Below, one piece after another: positions 51,192-62,770 of a stretch of 64,000 nucleotides of DNA. The stretch covers positions 496,001-560,000 of the forward strand of contig CAVXAF010000007.1 in the NCBI GenBank assembly GCA_963759735.1. Reading direction: 5' to 3'. The stretch comes from Hyphomicrobium_A sp963759735 (lineage in GTDB: Bacteria > Pseudomonadota > Alphaproteobacteria > Rhizobiales > Hyphomicrobiaceae). Below the pieces are notes generated by a model. That model was given only the letters and a program-made list of their open reading frames with translations, did not search any database and was not told where the DNA came from. The position numbers were made by a program, and so were the translations under genes. How positions within the stretch are numbered: position 1 is the first letter of the stretch; each line of letters starts with the position of its first letter.

Positions 51192-52631
51192 ATGAGCGAT
51201 GAACCGATGAAGGGCGCCAAGTCCGGCGCCGACGAGATTTTGATCGCTGACGGGGCGGGCGGGAACGACATCCCGATCTGGACGCTGGCCAAGGGTGCGT
51301 CGCTGGACACGCTGCCCCTATCGGCCGAGCAGCGCACTTGGATCGAGGCGGTCGGCTTCAAGGGTTCGGCCAAGCAGCAGACCCTGGTGCCCGGCGCGGA
51401 CGGGCGCATTGCCGGCGTGCTGTTCGGATTGGGCAGCGGCACCGCGGGCGAACCGTGCGGCACATCGGAACTACTGATTGGTCAACTCGCGCAATCGCTG
51501 CCGGCCGGCACCTATCGTCTGGCGTATGAGGCGCGCGATCCGACGCTTGCCGCTATCGCCTGGGGCCTCGGCGGCTATCGCTTCACGCGCTACAAGACCA
51601 AGAAGAACGGCACCCCGCCTGCGGCGAGCCTGCGTCTGCCGCAAGGCGCCGATCGCGACGTTGCCGTAAATACCATCGAGGCCGTTCGCCTTGGCCGCGA
51701 TCTCATCAACACGCCGGCTTCCGATCTCGGCCCGGCGGAAATTGAAGCCGCCGCCCGTGATCTCGCGCAGCGTCACGGCGCCAGCATCGACGTCACCACC
51801 GGCGATGAGCTGCTGGCCAAGAACTTCCCGATGATCCACGCCGTTGGTCGCGCCAGCCCGCGCGCCCCGCGTCTCATCGACATGACCTGGGGGCGCGAAG
51901 GCGCCCGCACCGTCACGCTCGTCGGCAAGGGTATCACTTTCGATACCGGCGGCCTCGACATCAAGCCATCGAGCGCCATGCTGCTGATGAAGAAGGACAT
52001 GGGCGGTGCCGCCGCGGTCCTTTCCCTCGCCCACATGATCATGGGGCAGAAGCTCGACGTGCGCCTGCGGGTCCTCATTCCCACCGCCGAGAACAGCATC
52101 TCGGGCGATGCCTTCCGCCCCGGCGACGTGCTCCCCTCGCGAGCCGGGACCACGGTCGAAATCGGTAACACTGATGCCGAGGGCAGGCTGGTCCTCGCCG
52201 ACGCCATCACTCTGGCCGGCGAGGCTTCGCCGCAAAGTCTGTTCGTATTCGCCACCCTGACCGGCGCAGCGCGCGTCGCCTTGGGGCCCGATCTGCCGGC
52301 CATGTTCACGGACGACGACGCCTTCGCGGCCGAGATGGTTGCGACGTCGGCGAGCGTCGGCGATCCGGTATGGCGCTTGCCGCTATGGCCCGGGTACGAT
52401 GCCAAGCTCGATAGCCCGGTTGCCGACATGAACAACGTGTGGGAAGCGCCATTTGCCGGTTCCATCACCGCAGCGCTGTTCCTGAAGCGCTTTGCCGGCA
52501 ATGCGCAGCGCTTTGCGCATTTCGATCTGTTTGGCTGGCGCCCGCTTTCCGGCGCGCTCGGGCCGCGCGGTGGCGAGCCGCAGGTCGCCCGCGCACTCTG
52601 CGCGGTTCTCACCAAGGAGCTGTGCCGATGA
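51192..52631 (+). CDS. Leucyl aminopeptidase family protein (M17)
   Basis: About 479 residues. The dinuclear metal site and active site are in LVGKGITFDTGGLDIKPSS, LLMKKDMGGAAAVL and the signature NTDAEGRLVLADA. The N-terminal domain is less conserved, as usual for this branch. Such enzymes release N-terminal amino acids in the cytoplasm. ATG at 51192 was chosen; the longer frame to 51114 lacks typical sequence. It overlaps the NlpC/P60 start by 4 bases (ATGA). Confidence 0.9.
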   Translation: MSDEPMKGAKSGADEILIADGAGGNDIPIWTLAKGASLDTLPLSAEQRTWIEAVGFKGSAKQQTLVPGADGRIAGVLFGLGSGTAGEPCGTSELLIGQLAQSLPAGTYRLAYEARDPTLAAIAWGLGGYRFTRYKTKKNGTPPAASLRLPQGADRDVAVNTIEAVRLGRDLINTPASDLGPAEIEAAARDLAQRHGASIDVTTGDELLAKNFPMIHAVGRASPRAPRLIDMTWGREGARTVTLVGKGITFDTGGLDIKPSSAMLLMKKDMGGAAAVLSLAHMIMGQKLDVRLRVLIPTAENSISGDAFRPGDVLPSRAGTTVEIGNTDAEGRLVLADAITLAGEASPQSLFVFATLTGAARVALGPDLPAMFTDDDAFAAEMVATSASVGDPVWRLPLWPGYDAKLDSPVADMNNVWEAPFAGSITAALFLKRFAGNAQRFAHFDLFGWRPLSGALGPRGGEPQVARALCAVLTKELCR

Positions 52632-53545
52632 ACGGCTCCGACGAGGACACAAAGCTCGCCACAGCACCCTCCGAGTCGACGCCGCTCGATTCGCGCCGCA
52701 ACGCCTTCCGGCCCGACCTTGCCGCCGAAAGCCTTTACGGCAAGGTCAGTGCGCCGCATTACGTCGAAGGCTACCCGGCTCAGGTGATACGCGCATCAAT
52801 GCCGCTGCGCAGTCGTCCGTCACCGAAGTTCGGCTTTGAAACCGAAGCCCTGTTCGGCGAGATGGTCACCGTCTACGACGAGCGGGATGGCTGGGCGTGG
52901 GTGCAGCTCGAGCGGGATCGCTACGTCGGCTACGTTCCATCGGATGCGCTTTCGGAAGACATCGAGCAGCCGACGCATCGGGTGCGCTCGCTGGGCACCT
53001 TTGTCTACCCGGTGCCGGACATCAAATCGCCGCCGCTCATGCACCTCAGCATGAATACCGAGCTGTGCGTGGCCGAGGGCGATGACCGCTTCCTGATGCT
53101 CAAGGGCGGAGGCTTCGTCGTCACGCGCCACGTCGTCGAGCGCAGCCGCCGCGCCACCGACTTCGTCGAACTGGCCGAACGCTTCATCGGCACGCCGTAC
53201 CTGTGGGGCGGACGCACGCGGCTGGGGATCGACTGCTCCGGCCTCGTTCAGATCACGCTTGAGGCCGCCGGATTTTCCGCTCCGCGTGACACCGACATGC
53301 AGCAGGCAGAGGTGGGTACCGAGGTCACGATCCCCGATGTGCTCGACGGCATGCAGCGCGGCGACCTGATCTACTGGAAGGGGCACGTCGGCATCATGGC
53401 CGACAGCATCACCCTGGTGCACGCCAATGCGCATCACATGCAGGTGGCGGCTGAGACGCTCCCCGAGGCCATCGAACGCATCGCCAAGCTGGGCGCTGAG
53501 ATCGCAGCCGTGAAGCGGCTGCCGGCGCTTTCCTTCAAGGGCTAG
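52628..53545 (+). CDS. NlpC/P60 (C40) family cell-wall peptidase
   Basis: About 305 residues. Two SH3-like regions (about residues 45-165) are followed by the NlpC/P60 domain with Cys203 in IDCSGLVQITLEAAG, His253 in KGHVGIMAD and a further His265 in LVHANAHH. Such enzymes cut peptidoglycan stem peptides or muropeptides. There is no obvious signal peptide, so the acting site may be cytoplasmic (recycling). It is translationally coupled with the M17 aminopeptidase, so the two may together degrade imported murein peptides. Confidence 0.88.
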   Translation: MNGSDEDTKLATAPSESTPLDSRRNAFRPDLAAESLYGKVSAPHYVEGYPAQVIRASMPLRSRPSPKFGFETEALFGEMVTVYDERDGWAWVQLERDRYVGYVPSDALSEDIEQPTHRVRSLGTFVYPVPDIKSPPLMHLSMNTELCVAEGDDRFLMLKGGGFVVTRHVVERSRRATDFVELAERFIGTPYLWGGRTRLGIDCSGLVQITLEAAGFSAPRDTDMQQAEVGTEVTIPDVLDGMQRGDLIYWKGHVGIMADSITLVHANAHHMQVAAETLPEAIERIAKLGAEIAAVKRLPALSFKG

Positions 53546-53554
53546 AATGCCCCG

Positions 53555-54019
53555 CTAGCGCCGATACGGCAGGAACCTTCGCTCACGCAGTTCCGTGCCG
53601 TCGTCATCGAGCGTCGGCATGCTGTGCGACACACCGGTTCCCTCGCGCCAGACGTCTCCGTTGGGCAAGCTGACCACCGTTTCGACCGAGCGCTCCAAGC
53701 CTGTCAACCGGCTAATCCAGCGACGCTGCACGACGTTGCCCATCGCAACGGCTTCGGCGAATGGCACGAACCAGTCGAACGTCTCGATCGGCCGGCGCTC
53801 GTACGTCTCCCCGCCGATGGCGAGGTCGTAGCACTGATCTGTGTGCAGGGTCAGTTCGAACGGGCAGGCGCTCGCTACCACAGGCGTGACGATGATCTCC
53901 CAATGTTCGCTGGTCTCGCTTTCCTGCAGGCGCGCAGCATCGGCGATCGACGGCGCCCAGTACCGCAACGCCGTGATCGTCGTTTGCATTCGCGAGCGGA
54001 AGACGTCGTCTGGGAGCAT
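53555..54019 (-). CDS. Conserved-looking protein of unknown function
   Basis: This encodes 154 residues without a signal peptide or membrane helix. Segments include EHWEIIVTPVVASACPFELTL, YERRPIETFDWFVPFAEAVA and WREGTGVSHSMPTLDDDG. No domain was recognised. The frame is long, has good codon structure and is convergent with the NlpC/P60 gene, so it is probably real. ATG at 54019 is used; ATG at 53989 is possible. Confidence 0.55.
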   Translation of the reverse strand: MLPDDVFRSRMQTTITALRYWAPSIADAARLQESETSEHWEIIVTPVVASACPFELTLHTDQCYDLAIGGETYERRPIETFDWFVPFAEAVAMGNVVQRRWISRLTGLERSVETVVSLPNGDVWREGTGVSHSMPTLDDDGTELRERRFLPYRR

Positions 54020-54091
54020 GCCTGTCGCGCGTCGGGTGAGTGATACCGACTACGATGACGCAATGTCATCGACGTTCAAGGGGAATATCCT

Positions 54092-54733
54092 TCAGCCGGT
54101 CGCCTGACGTGCAAATGCTTCGTCCTTGGCGATTTGCCGCTGCAACGCTGGGCGTTCATTGAGGGTCTTCGTGTAGGCGACAAACTCGGGCAGCTCGGGG
54201 AGCAGTTTGAATTGCATGCCCCACCGCAGGCTGGAGCCGATCACGACGTCGGCGGCTGTGAAGCGTTCACCCAGCAGGTACGGAGCGGCATTGCCGGTTG
54301 CATCGCGCAGCACCGCTATCACGGTATCGTAGTCGGCCCAGCCGGCCATCGTGCGCGGCGCTGGCGGACGGTTCAAAGCCTTATCGATGATCGCCGGCTC
54401 GATGCAGCTCGGGGCGTAGAACAGCCATTTGAGATACGGGCCACGCAGCTTGTCGTAGATCGCCGGTGCCAGTCCTGCCTTGGGATAGGCATCCGCCAGA
54501 TAGCAGCAGATGGCTGAAACCTCGCTGACGACGGTCTCGCCGTCAATGAGCGTCGGCACCTTGCCCATGGGATTGAGAGCCAGAAACTCCGGCTTGCGCT
54601 GATCGCCGTTCTTGAGGTTGAGCAGCTCGATCTCGTAGGGCTCGCCAACCTCCTCCAGCATCCACATGGCAACGCTGGCGCGCGAGGGCGCGGCGTAAAA
54701 AAGCTTGAGGCGCGGCTGCGATTCTTTGGGCAT
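54092..54733 (-). CDS. Glutathione S-transferase family protein
   Basis: About 213 residues. The N-terminal thioredoxin fold has FYAAPSRASVAMWMLEEVGE and NPMGKVPTLIDGETVVSEVSA. The helical domain has PYLLGERFTAADVVIGSSLRWG. The Ser of SRAS is likely the glutathione-activating residue. GGAGG precedes the ATG. It is last in the minus-strand Yej-type transporter operon, 23 bases after yejF, so it may process the imported substrate (inferred). Confidence 0.88.
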   Translation of the reverse strand: MPKESQPRLKLFYAAPSRASVAMWMLEEVGEPYEIELLNLKNGDQRKPEFLALNPMGKVPTLIDGETVVSEVSAICCYLADAYPKAGLAPAIYDKLRGPYLKWLFYAPSCIEPAIIDKALNRPPAPRTMAGWADYDTVIAVLRDATGNAAPYLLGERFTAADVVIGSSLRWGMQFKLLPELPEFVAYTKTLNERPALQRQIAKDEAFARQATG

Positions 54734-54756
54734 GGGTGACCTCCTGGCGAAATTGC

Positions 54757-56394
<1,638 letters not shown>

Positions 56395-56402
56395 CGCGGC
56401 CC

Positions 56403-57626
56403 CTAGCGGAAGGTCTTGCGCGGGTCGAGCGCGTCGCGCACCGCCTCGCCGGTGAAGATCAACAGCGACAGCATGATCGCCACGGTGAAGAATCCGGTGA
56501 GGCCGAGCCACGGCGCTTCGAGGTGCCGCTTGCCCTGCAGCAGCAATTCGCCGAGCGACGGCGAGCCGGGCGGCAATCCCAGGCCGAGGAAGTCAAGCGC
56601 CGTCAGCGCGGCGATGCTGCCAGACAGCTGGAACGGCATGAAAGTGAGTGTCGCCACCATGGCGTTGGGCAGCATGTGCTTCCACATGATCTTGCGGTGC
56701 GACAGCCCGAGAGCCCGCGCGGCGTTGACGTATTCAAAGTTGCGGGCGCGCAGGAACTCGGCGCGCACGACGCCTACCAGGTTCACCCATTCAAACAGCA
56801 GCAGTGTGCCGAGCAGCGTCCAGAAGCCGGGGGCCAGCACCGATGAAATGATGATGAGCACGAACAACGAGGGCACCGACGACCAGATCTCCAGGAAGCG
56901 CTGGAAGATGAGATCGGTGCGCCCGCCGAAGTAGCCTTGCAGGGCGCCTGACGTCACGCCGACCGCCGCCGACGCCAGCGCCAGGATGAGCCCGAACAGG
57001 ACCGAGATGCGGAAGCCGTAGATGACGCGCGCAACGACGTCGCGCCCCTGGTTATCGAGTCCCAGCCAGTTGCGGTTGCCGATGGCGTTGAAGCGGGCGA
57101 GCTGCTCAGGCGGGGCATCGCACAATGGCGCGCTCGACGCCCACGGGGGCGGGGCAGGATAGCCGAGGCATAGCCCGCCGCTGCCTTTCCGGCCGGGATA
57201 GTCCTTGTTGATCGTATCGTACGAGTAGCGGATCGGCGGCCAGAGCACCCAACCGTTGGCCTTGATCTCGTCGAGGATCACCGGATCTTTGTAGTCGGTG
57301 ATGGCGAGGAAGCCGCCGAACTTGGACTCCTGATAGTCGGTGAGGACCGGTGAAAGGATCTCGCCCTTGTAGCTCATAAGCAGCGGGCGGTCGTTGGCGA
57401 TGAACTCGGCGAACAGCGTGACGACGAACAGCGTCAGGAAGATCTTGAGGCTCCAGTATCCGCGCCGGTTGGCCTTGAAGTTGGCGAGGCGGCGCTGGTT
57501 GATGGGGCTCAGGTTGTCGTTCGACGGCCAGCGGCGCGTCAGCCATTCGGGCAGCCGGCGATGCTCCTCGCGCGGCGGGGGCTGCGATTGCGGCAGCGGC
57601 GTATCGAGCGCGCGCAGATCGGCCAC
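56403..57626 (-). CDS. ABC transporter permease (YejE-like)
   Basis: A 407-residue inner-membrane permease. A cytoplasmic N-terminal part is followed by membrane helices (LKIFLTLFVVTLFAEFI, VLFGLILALASAAVGVTSG, SLFVLIIISSVLAPGFWTLLG). The binding-protein-dependent transport EAA-type loop is EYVNAARALGLSHRKIMWKHML. The long soluble segment with YPGRKGSGGLCLGYPAPP is typical of YejE. The start is GTG at 57626, 3 bases after yejB. Confidence 0.9.
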   Translation of the reverse strand: MADLRALDTPLPQSQPPPREEHRRLPEWLTRRWPSNDNLSPINQRRLANFKANRRGYWSLKIFLTLFVVTLFAEFIANDRPLLMSYKGEILSPVLTDYQESKFGGFLAITDYKDPVILDEIKANGWVLWPPIRYSYDTINKDYPGRKGSGGLCLGYPAPPPWASSAPLCDAPPEQLARFNAIGNRNWLGLDNQGRDVVARVIYGFRISVLFGLILALASAAVGVTSGALQGYFGGRTDLIFQRFLEIWSSVPSLFVLIIISSVLAPGFWTLLGTLLLFEWVNLVGVVRAEFLRARNFEYVNAARALGLSHRKIMWKHMLPNAMVATLTFMPFQLSGSIAALTALDFLGLGLPPGSPSLGELLLQGKRHLEAPWLGLTGFFTVAIMLSLLIFTGEAVRDALDPRKTFR

Positions 57627-57629
57627 CGG

Positions 57630-58748
57630 CTAGACCTCCCGGCTTTCGAAGTCGATGCGCGGATCGACCAGCGTGTAAGCGAAGTCGGAGAGGATGTTGA
57701 GCAGCAGCCCCATCAGCGAGAAGATCCACAGCGTCGCAAAGATCACCGGATAGTCGCGCTTTTCGATCGACTCGAACGACAGCAGTCCGAGGCCGTCCAG
57801 CGAGAAGATGGTCTCGATCAGTAGCGCACCAGCGAAGAATGAGCCGATGAAGGCGCCCGGGAAGCCAGCGATGATCAGCAGCATGGCGTTGCGGAACACG
57901 TGCCCATAGAGCACCTGGTTCTCGCCCAGGCCCTTGGCGCGCGCCGTCGTCACGTACTGCTTGCGGATCTCGTCGATGAACGAGTTCTTGGTGAGGAACG
58001 TCATGGTGGTGAACGCCGTCAGCGACATGGCGATCAGCGGCAGCGTCAGATGCCAGAAGTAGTCGGTGATCTTGCCGAACCAGGACAGCTGCTCCCAGTT
58101 GTCTGAGGTGAGACCACGCGATGGGAAAATTTGCAGGAACGACGATCCGGCAAACAAGATGAGCAGCAGCACAGCGAACAAGAAGCCCGGGATGGCATAG
58201 GCTACGACCAGTGCGGTGCTGGTCCAGGAATCGAAGCGCTCGCCATCGTGCACCGCCTTGCGGATGCCGAGAGGTATGGAGATCATGTAACTGATCACCA
58301 TCATCCACAGTCCCAGCGAGATCGAGACAGGGAGCTTTTCCTTGATCAGCTGCAGCACCGAGACGTCACGGAAATAACTTTTGCCGAAGTCGAAGGTGAG
58401 GAAGCTTTTCATCATGATGTAGAAGCGTTCATAGGCCGGCTTGTCGAAGCCGAATTGCTTCTCCAGGCTCTTGATGAACTCCGGGTCGAGACCCTGGGCG
58501 CCACGATATTTCGAGGTGACGGCGTCGGCGGAGCCCTGGCCGAGTTGCGCCTGACTGCCGCTCGACAGCGTGTCGGTGCCTCCGCCGCCGATGCGCGAGA
58601 CGATGGAAGAATCGCGGCCCGAAAGCTGGGCGATGATGCGATCGACCGGACCGCCGGGGGCGAACTGGATGATGATGAAGCTGATCAGCATGATGCCGAA
58701 CAGCGTCGGAATGATCAGAAGGATACGCTTGAGGAGATAGGCGGCCAT
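57630..58748 (-). CDS. ABC transporter permease (YejB-like)
   Basis: A 372-residue permease. The N-terminus MAAYLLKRILLIIPTLFGI and the segment INFIIIQFAPGGPVDRII-like sequence (SFIIIQFAPGGPVDRIIAQL) identify the DppB/YejB type. The EAA loop is KQYVTTARAKGLGENQVLYG. About six helices are visible. It partners YejE and YejF. The gap to the upstream binding-protein gene is 12 bases. Confidence 0.91.
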   Translation of the reverse strand: MAAYLLKRILLIIPTLFGIMLISFIIIQFAPGGPVDRIIAQLSGRDSSIVSRIGGGGTDTLSSGSQAQLGQGSADAVTSKYRGAQGLDPEFIKSLEKQFGFDKPAYERFYIMMKSFLTFDFGKSYFRDVSVLQLIKEKLPVSISLGLWMMVISYMISIPLGIRKAVHDGERFDSWTSTALVVAYAIPGFLFAVLLLILFAGSSFLQIFPSRGLTSDNWEQLSWFGKITDYFWHLTLPLIAMSLTAFTTMTFLTKNSFIDEIRKQYVTTARAKGLGENQVLYGHVFRNAMLLIIAGFPGAFIGSFFAGALLIETIFSLDGLGLLSFESIEKRDYPVIFATLWIFSLMGLLLNILSDFAYTLVDPRIDFESREV

Positions 58749-58760
58749 TGGCGACTGGGC

Positions 58761-60593
58761 TCAGTTCTTGCTCAACTTCGCAGCTTTGTCGGGATCGTAC
58801 CACCAGGTATCGATCACGCCCTCGTCGTACTTGGGCTTCACGTCCGGCCGCGAGAACTTGTCCCAGAACGCCATGTTGTGGGCGGCCTTGTACCAGTGCG
58901 GAACCCAGTAGTGCCCGGCGCGCAGCACGCGGTCGAGCGCGCGGGTCGCCGTCACCAGCTCGGCACGCGACTTTGCTTCTATCACCTTCGTGAGCAGCGC
59001 GTCGATGACCGGATCTTTTATGCCGGCGAGATTGAAGCTGCCGTCCATGGATGCGGCATCCGAGCCCCAATAGCTCTTCACCTCGACCCCGGGGGTCAGG
59101 CGTAGCGCATAACGCTGCGTCGTCACGTCGAAATCGAACGACTTCATGCGCCGCTCGTACTGCGCCGGGTCGACACGGCGCAGCGAGGCGTTGATGCCGA
59201 TGCGCTTCAGATTGTCGATGTAGGGGATGATGATGCGGTCGAAGCCGGATTCAAAGGACAGGATCTCGAGAGTGAGCGGCTTTCCGCCCTCGCCGTAGCC
59301 GGCCTCGGTCAGCAACTCACGCGCCCGTTTGAGGTACCTGCGGTCCCGGCCCGAGGCGTCCGTCACCGGCGGCGAGTAGGGTTCGCCGAACACTTCCGGG
59401 GGCAGCTTGTCCTTGTAAGGCTCAAGCAGCACCAGTTCTTCGGGGCTGGGTGGCCCCACGGCCTTCATCTCGGAATTCTCAAAGAAGCTCTGCGTGCGCG
59501 TATAGAGCTCAAAGAACAGGTTCTTGTTCGACCACTCGAAGTCGAAGGCGAGTCCAAGCGCCTCGCGCACGCGCTTGTCCTTGAACGGCTCGCGCCGCGT
59601 ATTGATGAAGAAGCCTTGCGCGCCCGATGGGCGTTCGTCCGGTGTCGTCAGCTGGATGAGGCGGCCTTCCTTCACCGATGGGATGTCGTAGGCGGTCGCC
59701 CAGTCGATGGAAGTGAACTCCTCGCGGAAGTCGAAGGTGGCGGCCTTGAGGCCCTCAAGCTCCAGTGTGCGGTCGCGGAAGTAGTCGTAACGCAGCTCGT
59801 CGAAATTGAAGCGGCCGCGATTGACCGGGAGGTCTTTCGCCCAATAGTCGGGGCGCCGCTTGTAGGACACGTAAGTTCCCGGCTTGTAGTCGCCGATCGC
59901 ATAGGGGCCCGAGCCAAGGGGCCTGTCCAGCGACGTCTGGTCGAAGGGATGCGCCGTGTAGTACGCCTTCGAAAGAATAGGCAGCTCGGCGACGACGAGC
60001 GGCAGGTCGCGGATGAGATCGCCCTTGAATTCGAAGCGCACCGTCTGGGGATCAAGCGCCTCGGCCTTCACGACATCGCGCAGCGACAGCATGAAGTTCG
60101 GATGGCCCTTCTCCTTCAGCGTCGTGAACGAGAATACGACGTCGTCGGCGGTGACCGGCGTGCCGTCGGCGAACTTCGCCTCTGGGCGCATCTTGAACAC
60201 GACCGAATGACCGTCGGGCGCCACTTCCGCGCTTGCAGCGACCAGTCCATAGACGGCGTCCGGCTCATCGAACGCACGTGCCATCAGGCTGTCGAAAAGG
60301 TATTCGAGCCCCTGCGCGGAGTCGCCCTTCAAAATGTAGTTGTTGAAGCTGTCGAACGTGGTGCGTCCGGCCGTGCCGATCATGGCCATCCGGCCGCCCT
60401 TCGGCGCGTCGGGATTGACATAGTCGAAGTTCTTGAAGTCGGCGGGATACTTGAGTTCGCCGAAAGCCGATAGCCCGTGGCGCGGCTCGGCACCGGCCGC
60501 GGTGGCGAGGACGGCCGTCGCGCAGGCGATTGCGACGATGCGGGCGATGGTCTGGGCGCGGCGGGCCAACGGCGCTAACTGCATTGCCGTCAT
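58761..60593 (-). CDS. Extracellular solute-binding protein, family 5 (YejA-like) 2
   Basis: About 610 residues. A signal peptide (TIARIVAIACATAVLATAAG) precedes a family-5 binding domain: FGELKYPADFKNFDYVNPDAPKGG, FDSLMARAFDEPDAVYGLVA, LGSGPYAIGDYKPG and AFDFEWSNKNLFFELY. These proteins capture peptides or opines in the periplasm. Start ATG 60593 overlaps the stop codon of the first binding-protein gene by one base (TGATG). Confidence 0.9.
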   Translation of the reverse strand: MTAMQLAPLARRAQTIARIVAIACATAVLATAAGAEPRHGLSAFGELKYPADFKNFDYVNPDAPKGGRMAMIGTAGRTTFDSFNNYILKGDSAQGLEYLFDSLMARAFDEPDAVYGLVAASAEVAPDGHSVVFKMRPEAKFADGTPVTADDVVFSFTTLKEKGHPNFMLSLRDVVKAEALDPQTVRFEFKGDLIRDLPLVVAELPILSKAYYTAHPFDQTSLDRPLGSGPYAIGDYKPGTYVSYKRRPDYWAKDLPVNRGRFNFDELRYDYFRDRTLELEGLKAATFDFREEFTSIDWATAYDIPSVKEGRLIQLTTPDERPSGAQGFFINTRREPFKDKRVREALGLAFDFEWSNKNLFFELYTRTQSFFENSEMKAVGPPSPEELVLLEPYKDKLPPEVFGEPYSPPVTDASGRDRRYLKRARELLTEAGYGEGGKPLTLEILSFESGFDRIIIPYIDNLKRIGINASLRRVDPAQYERRMKSFDFDVTTQRYALRLTPGVEVKSYWGSDAASMDGSFNLAGIKDPVIDALLTKVIEAKSRAELVTATRALDRVLRAGHYWVPHWYKAAHNMAFWDKFSRPDVKPKYDEGVIDTWWYDPDKAAKLSKN

Positions 60594-62578
60594 CACTGTC
60601 CCCGCGCCGTGGCCAATGCTTTCTGCTTATCGGCGTCGAACCACCAGGTCTGCGACAGCGCAGACGTCTGCGAGGGAAGCTTCTCTGGTCGCCCGAACAC
60701 ATCCCAATAGGCCATGCGCTCAAACGGATAGTGCCACTGCGGCACGACGTAGAAGTTCCAAAGCAACACGCGGTCGAGGGCGCGCGTCGCCGCGATCAAC
60801 TCGTCACGGTCTTTGGCGAACACGACCTTGTCGATCAGCTTGTCGACGGCCGGGTTCTTGATCCCGGCTGTATTGCGCGAGCCGTCGCGTCCCGCAGCGG
60901 GCGAACCCCAGAAGTCGCGCTGCTCGTTGCCGGGCGATTCCGACTGCGCGAAGTTGTCGATGATGATGTCGTAGTCGCGGGAATCCTCGCGTCGCTTGTA
61001 CTGTGCTCCGTCGACCATGCGGATGGACGTCTTGATTCCGAGTTTCTGCAAGTCCTGCACGTAGGGGAGGATGATCTTCTGGAAGTCGGGCGATTCAGTC
61101 AGGAACTCGGCATCGAGAGTTTCGCCTTGAGCATTGCGCAGCAGGTTGGCTTTCGGCGCTGACGACAGGCCGACGCTGCGCATGATGGAGCAGAACGTGC
61201 CGCAGGTCCCGTCATCGACTTCGACCTGATGCAGCGTCCATCCCGCTTCAGCGAGAAGCTTTGAGGCTTCGCGCATGTTGTTGCGGAAGTCTTCGGGCGC
61301 GGTGTTGGTCGGATTCTTCCACTCGGTGGTGAACACCTCGGGCGGAACCTCGCTCTTCACTTCTTCGAGGATCTCAAGCTCGCGGCCTTGCGGCAGGCCC
61401 TTTGCGGCAAGCTCGGAATTGTCGAAGTAGCTCCCGACACGCACATACGAATTGTAGAACAGCTTCTTGTTGGCTTCCTCGAAGTTGAATGCCAGCGCGA
61501 AGGCGCGCCGCACGCGCGGATCTTCAAATTGCTTGCGCCGTTGATTGAACACGAACGCCTGCATGGGCGCCACGCGCTTGACCGGGATCGCTTCCTTCTT
61601 CACCTGGCCGTTCCGAATGGCGGCGAAATCATAGCCCGTGGCCCACGCGCTGGCCGTGCTTTCCATCCAGTAGTCGAGCTTGCCCGACTTGAACTCCTCG
61701 AAAGCAGGCGTGCGGTCGAGGAAGTACGTCAGCTTGAACTCGTCGAAATTCCACTGCCCCTTGGCGATCGGCTGGTCCTTAGCCCAGTAGTCCTTGACAC
61801 GCTCGTAGGTGATCGAGCGGCCGGCGTCGAAGCTCTTGATGCGATAGGCACCGGAGCCGACGGGTATCTCCATCGAAGTCTTGGTGATGTCGCGCGGCGA
61901 GCCGTCGGCACCTTTGCCTTCCCAGAATGCCTTCGGGACCACCATGAGCTGGCCGACGATCTGCGGCAGCTCGCGGTTACCTTTCACGTCGAAGGTGAAG
62001 GTCACCTCGTTGTCGCCGGTCTTCTCGGCCTTCACGACGTTCTTGTAATAGAAAGCCGCGCGCGGATGCGCCTGCTTCTGCCCGTCGAAGGAGAAGATGA
62101 CGTCCTCGGGCGTGATCGGCGTGCCGTCCTGGAAGCGAGCCTTGGGATTGATGCCAAAGGTCACCGAGGAGAAGTCGGGCGGATAGGATACCCACTCGGC
62201 GATGAGGCCGTACTCGGTCGAGGGCTCGTCGGGGCTGCCCGCCATCAGCGAGTCATAGACGAGGCCGAGGCCGCCGGCCGGATCGCCCTTGACGGTGAAA
62301 GGGTTGAGGCTGTCGAACGAGCCCTGCGCGAAGCCGCGCAGCGTGCCGCCCTTGGGCGCGTCGGGATTGACCCAGTCGAAATGCGCAAAACCTGCGGGAT
62401 GCTTGGGCTCACCGACGAGCGACAGCGCGTGGTGGCGCGGATTGGATGGCGCCGGCGCTGTGGTTGCGGCTTGCGGGGCGGCCGCCGGGGGCGGAGGTTC
62501 CTGCGCTACGGCGGGTACGGCGGCGAGGGCGAGGAGAGCGGCAAGGCAGCCGGCGGAGACGACGAGACGCAGTTGCAC
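60593..62578 (-). CDS. Extracellular solute-binding protein, family 5 (YejA-like) 1
   Basis: About 661 residues. The signal peptide (LRLVVSAGCLAALLALAAVPAVAQ, about residues 3-26) is followed by a Pro/Ala linker and the binding domain: HPAGFAHFDWVNPDAPKGG, GSGAYRIKSFDAGRSITYER and FALAFNFEEANKKLFYNSYVR. GTG at 62578 is preferred because GGGAA lies about 9 bases upstream; the frame extends to 62677. It is first in the transporter operon. Confidence 0.9.
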   Translation of the reverse strand: MQLRLVVSAGCLAALLALAAVPAVAQEPPPPAAAPQAATTAPAPSNPRHHALSLVGEPKHPAGFAHFDWVNPDAPKGGTLRGFAQGSFDSLNPFTVKGDPAGGLGLVYDSLMAGSPDEPSTEYGLIAEWVSYPPDFSSVTFGINPKARFQDGTPITPEDVIFSFDGQKQAHPRAAFYYKNVVKAEKTGDNEVTFTFDVKGNRELPQIVGQLMVVPKAFWEGKGADGSPRDITKTSMEIPVGSGAYRIKSFDAGRSITYERVKDYWAKDQPIAKGQWNFDEFKLTYFLDRTPAFEEFKSGKLDYWMESTASAWATGYDFAAIRNGQVKKEAIPVKRVAPMQAFVFNQRRKQFEDPRVRRAFALAFNFEEANKKLFYNSYVRVGSYFDNSELAAKGLPQGRELEILEEVKSEVPPEVFTTEWKNPTNTAPEDFRNNMREASKLLAEAGWTLHQVEVDDGTCGTFCSIMRSVGLSSAPKANLLRNAQGETLDAEFLTESPDFQKIILPYVQDLQKLGIKTSIRMVDGAQYKRREDSRDYDIIIDNFAQSESPGNEQRDFWGSPAAGRDGSRNTAGIKNPAVDKLIDKVVFAKDRDELIAATRALDRVLLWNFYVVPQWHYPFERMAYWDVFGRPEKLPSQTSALSQTWWFDADKQKALATARGQ

Positions 62579-62770
62579 CAGGCGTATTCCCTTATCTGTC
62601 GCGGACGGGAGGTCGAAAGGCGCCAGCTCGGCTGAAAATCGCCATCGCCCGCGCGCCGGACCAACAAGACATGCCAACGACGAGAGACTCGCAAATACCG
62701 GGCCGCGGGGCGAGTTAACTTGCTGTCATTTTAACTTGGCACCCCGGGCAGCCCGCCGCAGGTGGGCGCC

